DNA of 24,901 nucleotides from CAYSND01 sp964642235 (GTDB taxonomy: Bacteria; Bacteroidota; Bacteroidia; Bacteroidales; UBA932): contig CAZXOP010000015.1 in the NCBI GenBank assembly GCA_964642235.1, positions 1 to 24,901 on the forward strand. Direction: 5' to 3'. The notes beneath the pieces were generated by a model. It did no database searches and was not told where the DNA came from. It saw only the letters and a program-made list of their open reading frames with translations. Below are positions 21,513 to 24,901 of this stretch, piece by piece. The number at the start of each line of letters is the position of its first letter. Within the stretch, counting starts at the first letter, position 1. The translations under genes were made by a program, and so were the position numbers.

Positions 21513-24236
21513 TTATTCTATTATAGTTAAACAGGGAAAAAACACCCAAAAGGAAGAGCCCTTCCCATATTTAGAGTCCGCACCTAAACTCCCTCCCATT
21601 GCTTCCACTATGGCTTTATTTATAGCGAGTCCAAGACCTCGCCCTGTATAAACATCAGAGCCCCTTTCAAATCTTCCGAACACTTTTGCTAACTTCTCTT
21701 TACTTATCCCCACACCTGTATCAGATATAGTTATTCTTATTCCATCACTCTCAAAATTATAGCCCATTATTATTTTACCCTCTTTGGTAAATTTCAAGGC
21801 ATTAGAGAAAAAATTATTAATAACCTGCTCCACTCTATACTTATCGAGTGTTATAATACATTTTTTATATGGGTTGTTTGAAACAAATGTTATCCCCTTT
21901 TCTTCCGATAATTTACGATATTTTAGTGAGAGAGAGCTAAAGAATTTTGCAAAATCAAACTCTATGGGATTAAATACAATAGCATTAGCCTCAATGTTCG
22001 AAAGGTCTAGTACATCCTCTACAAGTTTTAGTAAAAGTTCTCCGTTTTCCTTTATTACTCCCCTATAATGAGACTTATCTTCTATGGAATCTGACTCTGC
22101 AAGCAACTCAGAAAATCCAAGTAGAGCATTTAATGGCGTTCTTATCTCATGGCTCATAGCTGCAAGGAAATTAGACTTAAGCTTATCTGATGTCTCTGCT
22201 CTCTCTTTTGTATGCATCAGTTCAACGACTGTCTTTTTCCACTCTTCATTAATTCTATCAATCCCTACATATTTTATGATTTTCCCCTTATCATCTCTCT
22301 TGTATGCGGTTACATAGACTTTAGTCCAAATATACTCTCCGTTTATAAGGTAACGATACTCACATTCATAATATTCAACTTCTCCACGTTCAAGAACATT
22401 ATGCATCGCCTTAGCAAATGAGAGGTCTTCGGGGTGAACAAATGAATAAAACTCTCTCAAGGACATTACGTAGCTCTTCTTATTAATAAGGCAGTATTCA
22501 ATAATAAACGATTTACTCTCTATATCGTATTCCCAAATAGAAATCCCTGCAACTTTCGTTACCATGCTAACCTTATCCATAAAATCTGAGAGTCTCCGTT
22601 GCCTTAAATAGAAGTTTGTTACATCCCTTCTTAATCCCACATAAGAAATTATCCTATCTGTCTCTCTATCCCTTCTGAATGGAGCACCTGTTATAACATA
22701 GTTTCTAAATACCCCTTCTTTTCCTCCAAAAAACTTCATACTAACCTCAAGTCTAAAATCTTCATCTATCCCACTATCCATCATCTTTATATTATTCCTA
22801 ATAATCTCGTCATCATCTTTAGAAATTACAGCATAATAATCAGCCGGAGAGAGTTTTATCTCCTCGTCGAAATTATTCATAGGGTCATTAAGGCATGTAA
22901 ACTCTCTGTTAACTATATCATACTCCCAAAACATAACACCATTATCCCTTATAGCAGCAATAACTCTTTCCCGAAATGTTTCTAACTCTTTTTTCTCTGT
23001 ATATTCTTTTTCTACATCTTTTATATAACCTGATAACTGTTTGATGGACCCATCTAACCCTTTATCGCCTGCAAGAAATATTTCGAATATTCCATTTCTA
23101 TCAAAATTATTGTCTCTAAAATGAAGTGTCACTTTCCCTTTCTCTTTCTCCTTTGAGGAGACGGAGTCAAGTAGTCTTAATAGAGTTACGGCCTCTTCTT
23201 TGTCAAGGAATTTAACATAATAATCTAAAGAGAAACCCTCCTTTTTATATAAAGGGGAAGATTTTAAGCAATAAAACTTCTTCTCTGCCAAATTAAAGAC
23301 TATCGGTTCTGTTTTGTTCTCTTTTAAGACACTTCTGAGCGTTTCGTTTATAAAAGCTGATCTTTTAAGAGACCTTTTAACTTGAAAACGAGTGAAAAAG
23401 ATAATGAATAATACTATCAAAATGATAATACCTATAATTGAAGTAATTATCCTGGTAAAGAGAGAGATAGACCCACTCCCTTCAGGTGCCTTACCAAACC
23501 ATTTTATGAACAATTCATCGTATTTCCCCGAGGCTTTAAGATCTTCAAGCCCTTTGTTCATATCCAACAAAAGCTTCTGCTTGTCTCTGTTTATACCAAA
23601 GCAGAACTGTACAGGCTTAATATCATCGACATAAGAATATTCTAAGTTGTTAATATTATTCTTTTTGAGTAGATATCTGATTATATTCTCCTCACAAAGG
23701 GCTACCTCCCCTGTTCCATTAGAGAGATCATTTATTCCATCTTCTATTTTTTCATAGCGAATAAGTCTATCTCCGGCTCCTGCCTCTGAAAGTAACTGAT
23801 TCGCTAATGTATAGTCTTGAACTATGATTTTTTTAGTAAAAAACTCTGCAAGAGTCTTTATGGGGTTATCTTTTCTAAAAACAAGTGTCTGCTTTATATA
23901 TGAATGAGGCTGACTGAAATAACACATTTTACTCCTTTCAATGGAATAAGAGAGCCCCATTAGCATATCTATCTCCTTCGCACCTAAAAATTGAAGTGCT
24001 AATCCCCATTCTATAAGCTCTATATCATACTCATATCCCATATGATTTAATATCTCTTTGGTCAAATCGACATTAAATCCGTCCGGCTCTCCTTTATCAT
24101 TGAGAAACTCATAAGGAGGGTAGTTAGCATCTCCTTTTATTATTAATTTATTTTGATGGGTTTGGGAAAATAGAGGCAAAGTGCTCATTAAAAGCACTAT
24201 AAAAGAAACAAACATTGTAGTAATACCTCTTTTCAT
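21513..24236 (-). CDS. BvgS-like sensor histidine kinase: periplasmic SBP domain, PAS-like repeats, HisKA-HATPase
   Basis: 907 residues. Signal peptide or N-terminal anchor (1 to about 25). Periplasmic solute-binding domain of family 3 (about 30-250): IIKGDANYPPYEFLNDKGEP, FNVDLTKEILNHMGY, GLSYSIERSKMCYFSQP. Transmembrane helix about 258-282. Then come about three PAS-like modules: one divergent at about 290-400, one around FWEYDIVNREFTCL, one around IWEYDIESKSFIIEY with FVHPEDL. HisKA follows with AMSHEIRTPLNALLGFSELL, then HATPase (NNFFSNALKFTKEG, ISDTGVGIS, GRGLGLAINKAIVEAMGG). There is no receiver or Hpt domain, unlike true BvgS, and no response regulator is encoded beside it. The ligand may be an amino acid or other small molecule. 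Confidence 0.9.
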   Translation of the reverse strand: MKRGITTMFVSFIVLLMSTLPLFSQTHQNKLIIKGDANYPPYEFLNDKGEPDGFNVDLTKEILNHMGYEYDIELIEWGLALQFLGAKEIDMLMGLSYSIERSKMCYFSQPHSYIKQTLVFRKDNPIKTLAEFFTKKIIVQDYTLANQLLSEAGAGDRLIRYEKIEDGINDLSNGTGEVALCEENIIRYLLKKNNINNLEYSYVDDIKPVQFCFGINRDKQKLLLDMNKGLEDLKASGKYDELFIKWFGKAPEGSGSISLFTRIITSIIGIIILIVLFIIFFTRFQVKRSLKRSAFINETLRSVLKENKTEPIVFNLAEKKFYCLKSSPLYKKEGFSLDYYVKFLDKEEAVTLLRLLDSVSSKEKEKGKVTLHFRDNNFDRNGIFEIFLAGDKGLDGSIKQLSGYIKDVEKEYTEKKELETFRERVIAAIRDNGVMFWEYDIVNREFTCLNDPMNNFDEEIKLSPADYYAVISKDDDEIIRNNIKMMDSGIDEDFRLEVSMKFFGGKEGVFRNYVITGAPFRRDRETDRIISYVGLRRDVTNFYLRQRRLSDFMDKVSMVTKVAGISIWEYDIESKSFIIEYCLINKKSYVMSLREFYSFVHPEDLSFAKAMHNVLERGEVEYYECEYRYLINGEYIWTKVYVTAYKRDDKGKIIKYVGIDRINEEWKKTVVELMHTKERAETSDKLKSNFLAAMSHEIRTPLNALLGFSELLAESDSIEDKSHYRGVIKENGELLLKLVEDVLDLSNIEANAIVFNPIEFDFAKFFSSLSLKYRKLSEEKGITFVSNNPYKKCIITLDKYRVEQVINNFFSNALKFTKEGKIIMGYNFESDGIRITISDTGVGISKEKLAKVFGRFERGSDVYTGRGLGLAINKAIVEAMGGSLGADSKYGKGSSFWVFFPCLTIIE

Positions 24237-24298
24237 CCCTTATTTACCTTCGAAGTTATCGTACAAGTTTAACAATTTTTTTTTACAAAATAAAATTT

Positions 24299-24901
24299 TT
24301 AAATACTAACCCTTTTTTTTATCAATTCGAACGCCTCTGAAATAGCCCTTTTTACGTTAGGTTCAATATCTGTCAGAGGCATTACCCTCTCTATTCCAAG
24401 CCCTCTCCACTGCTCCTCAGGAACCATATTCTTCCCACATATTACCCATACTCTTTTATTATATTTCCTACAAATTTCAATAATTCCACAAGGGAGTTTC
24501 CCCTCTAAAGACTGGGCATCAAATTTACCCTCCCCGGTTATTACCAGATCTGCTTTCTCAATCTCTTTCTCAATCCCCATAAGGTCTGAAAACAATTTCC
24601 AACCCGGAACAAGTTCTGCTTTTAACACGCTTCGCAATGCATAACCCACCCCTCCTGCTGCCCCTGCTCCCGGAAAATCGGCACCCTCCTCTCCAAGCAC
24701 TGAGACAATATTCCTCATCCCCTCTTCAAGTGAAACAATTGCCTCCGGTGTTGCACCCTTCTGCGCTGCATAAACCGCAGTGGCACCATTGGGTCCCAGT
24801 AGAGGGTTTTTTACGTCGCAAGCAACTTTAATCCTCACCTCCTCTAACCCCGGAGTTACCTCATTAACCAGAGAGGTATCCAAGGATTTTATTGTCTTTA
24901 G
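24299..24901 (-). CDS. Glycerate kinase, C-terminal part (5' end beyond window)
   Basis: The minus-strand frame is open from the window edge to a TAA at 24299-24301, about 200 residues. It belongs to the GlxK/GarK glycerate 2-kinase family: VRIKVACDVKNPLLGPNGAT, AGAAGGVGYALRSVL, DLVITGEGKFDAQSLEGKLP and VWVICGK are the conserved blocks of the second half. The enzyme phosphorylates D-glycerate using ATP, feeding lower glycolysis. The sensor kinase gene starts 62 bp downstream on the same strand, so both could be one transcript, although a weak promoter in the gap is possible. The first half lies outside the window, so intactness cannot be judged. Confidence 0.9.
   Translation of the reverse strand, partial: LKTIKSLDTSLVNEVTPGLEEVRIKVACDVKNPLLGPNGATAVYAAQKGATPEAIVSLEEGMRNIVSVLGEEGADFPGAGAAGGVGYALRSVLKAELVPGWKLFSDLMGIEKEIEKADLVITGEGKFDAQSLEGKLPCGIIEICRKYNKRVWVICGKNMVPEEQWRGLGIERVMPLTDIEPNVKRAISEAFELIKKRVSI

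Overview
The window reads as chromosomal DNA of an AT-rich member of the Bacteroidota, most likely Bacteroidales. This rests on gene content: a TonB-dependent receptor with a carboxypeptidase-regulatory N-domain paired with a surface lipoprotein, a Bacteroides-type EF-G2, and AraC-like fragments of the 7TM type. It also rests on promoter style: several genes have TAnnTTTG -7 boxes and lack Shine-Dalgarno sequences. I cannot name genus or species.

Left end (1-4710), plus strand: a type I restriction locus (last 49 codons of hsdS, complete hsdR), then a DUF4143 AAA-type ATPase with its own promoter behind a tandem 18-bp repeat. No hsdM is visible; it would lie to the left.

4727-10913, minus strand: an AraC-type HTH mini-protein, a GTPase-deficient EF-G2 paralogue, a BASS-type transporter and a periplasmic MGH1/GH63-like glycosidase. 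A DUF1016 PD-(D/E)XK nuclease gene has been inserted between transporter and glycosidase. A perfect 51-bp direct repeat (6261-6311 and 7473-7523) brackets the inserted unit. The left copy still holds the ancestral junction, in which the transporter stop and the glycosidase start overlapped as ATGA. The insert therefore added 1212 bp, restored the transporter's 3' end and broke the translational coupling. The transporter begins at a non-ATG codon just after EF-G2, and a 13-bp perfect hairpin lies in its first codons.

11107-20063: a small XRE regulator, then a phosphate block. On the minus strand are a PiT phosphate transporter with PhoU-like tail and a PhoR/PhoB-like two-component system. Divergent from these, on the plus strand, are a TonB-dependent receptor and a beta-helix-like lipoprotein. 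A TTACA repeat with 11-bp period, like a PHO box, precedes the PiT gene, so the five genes are probably one phosphate-responsive locus.

20065-24901, minus strand: a probable operon of glycerate kinase (5' end beyond the window), a BvgS-like sensor kinase (SBP domain, TM, PAS-like domains, HisKA/HATPase), a 7TM protein resembling the sensor half of membrane AraC regulators, and RNase HII.

The most unusual object is the DUF1016 unit: one nuclease gene, no recombinase, long direct repeats restoring the host gene, and two coding palindromes in a variable linker. I saw no tRNA, rRNA, CRISPR array or recognisable IS transposase. No gene-free gap exceeds about 210 bp.
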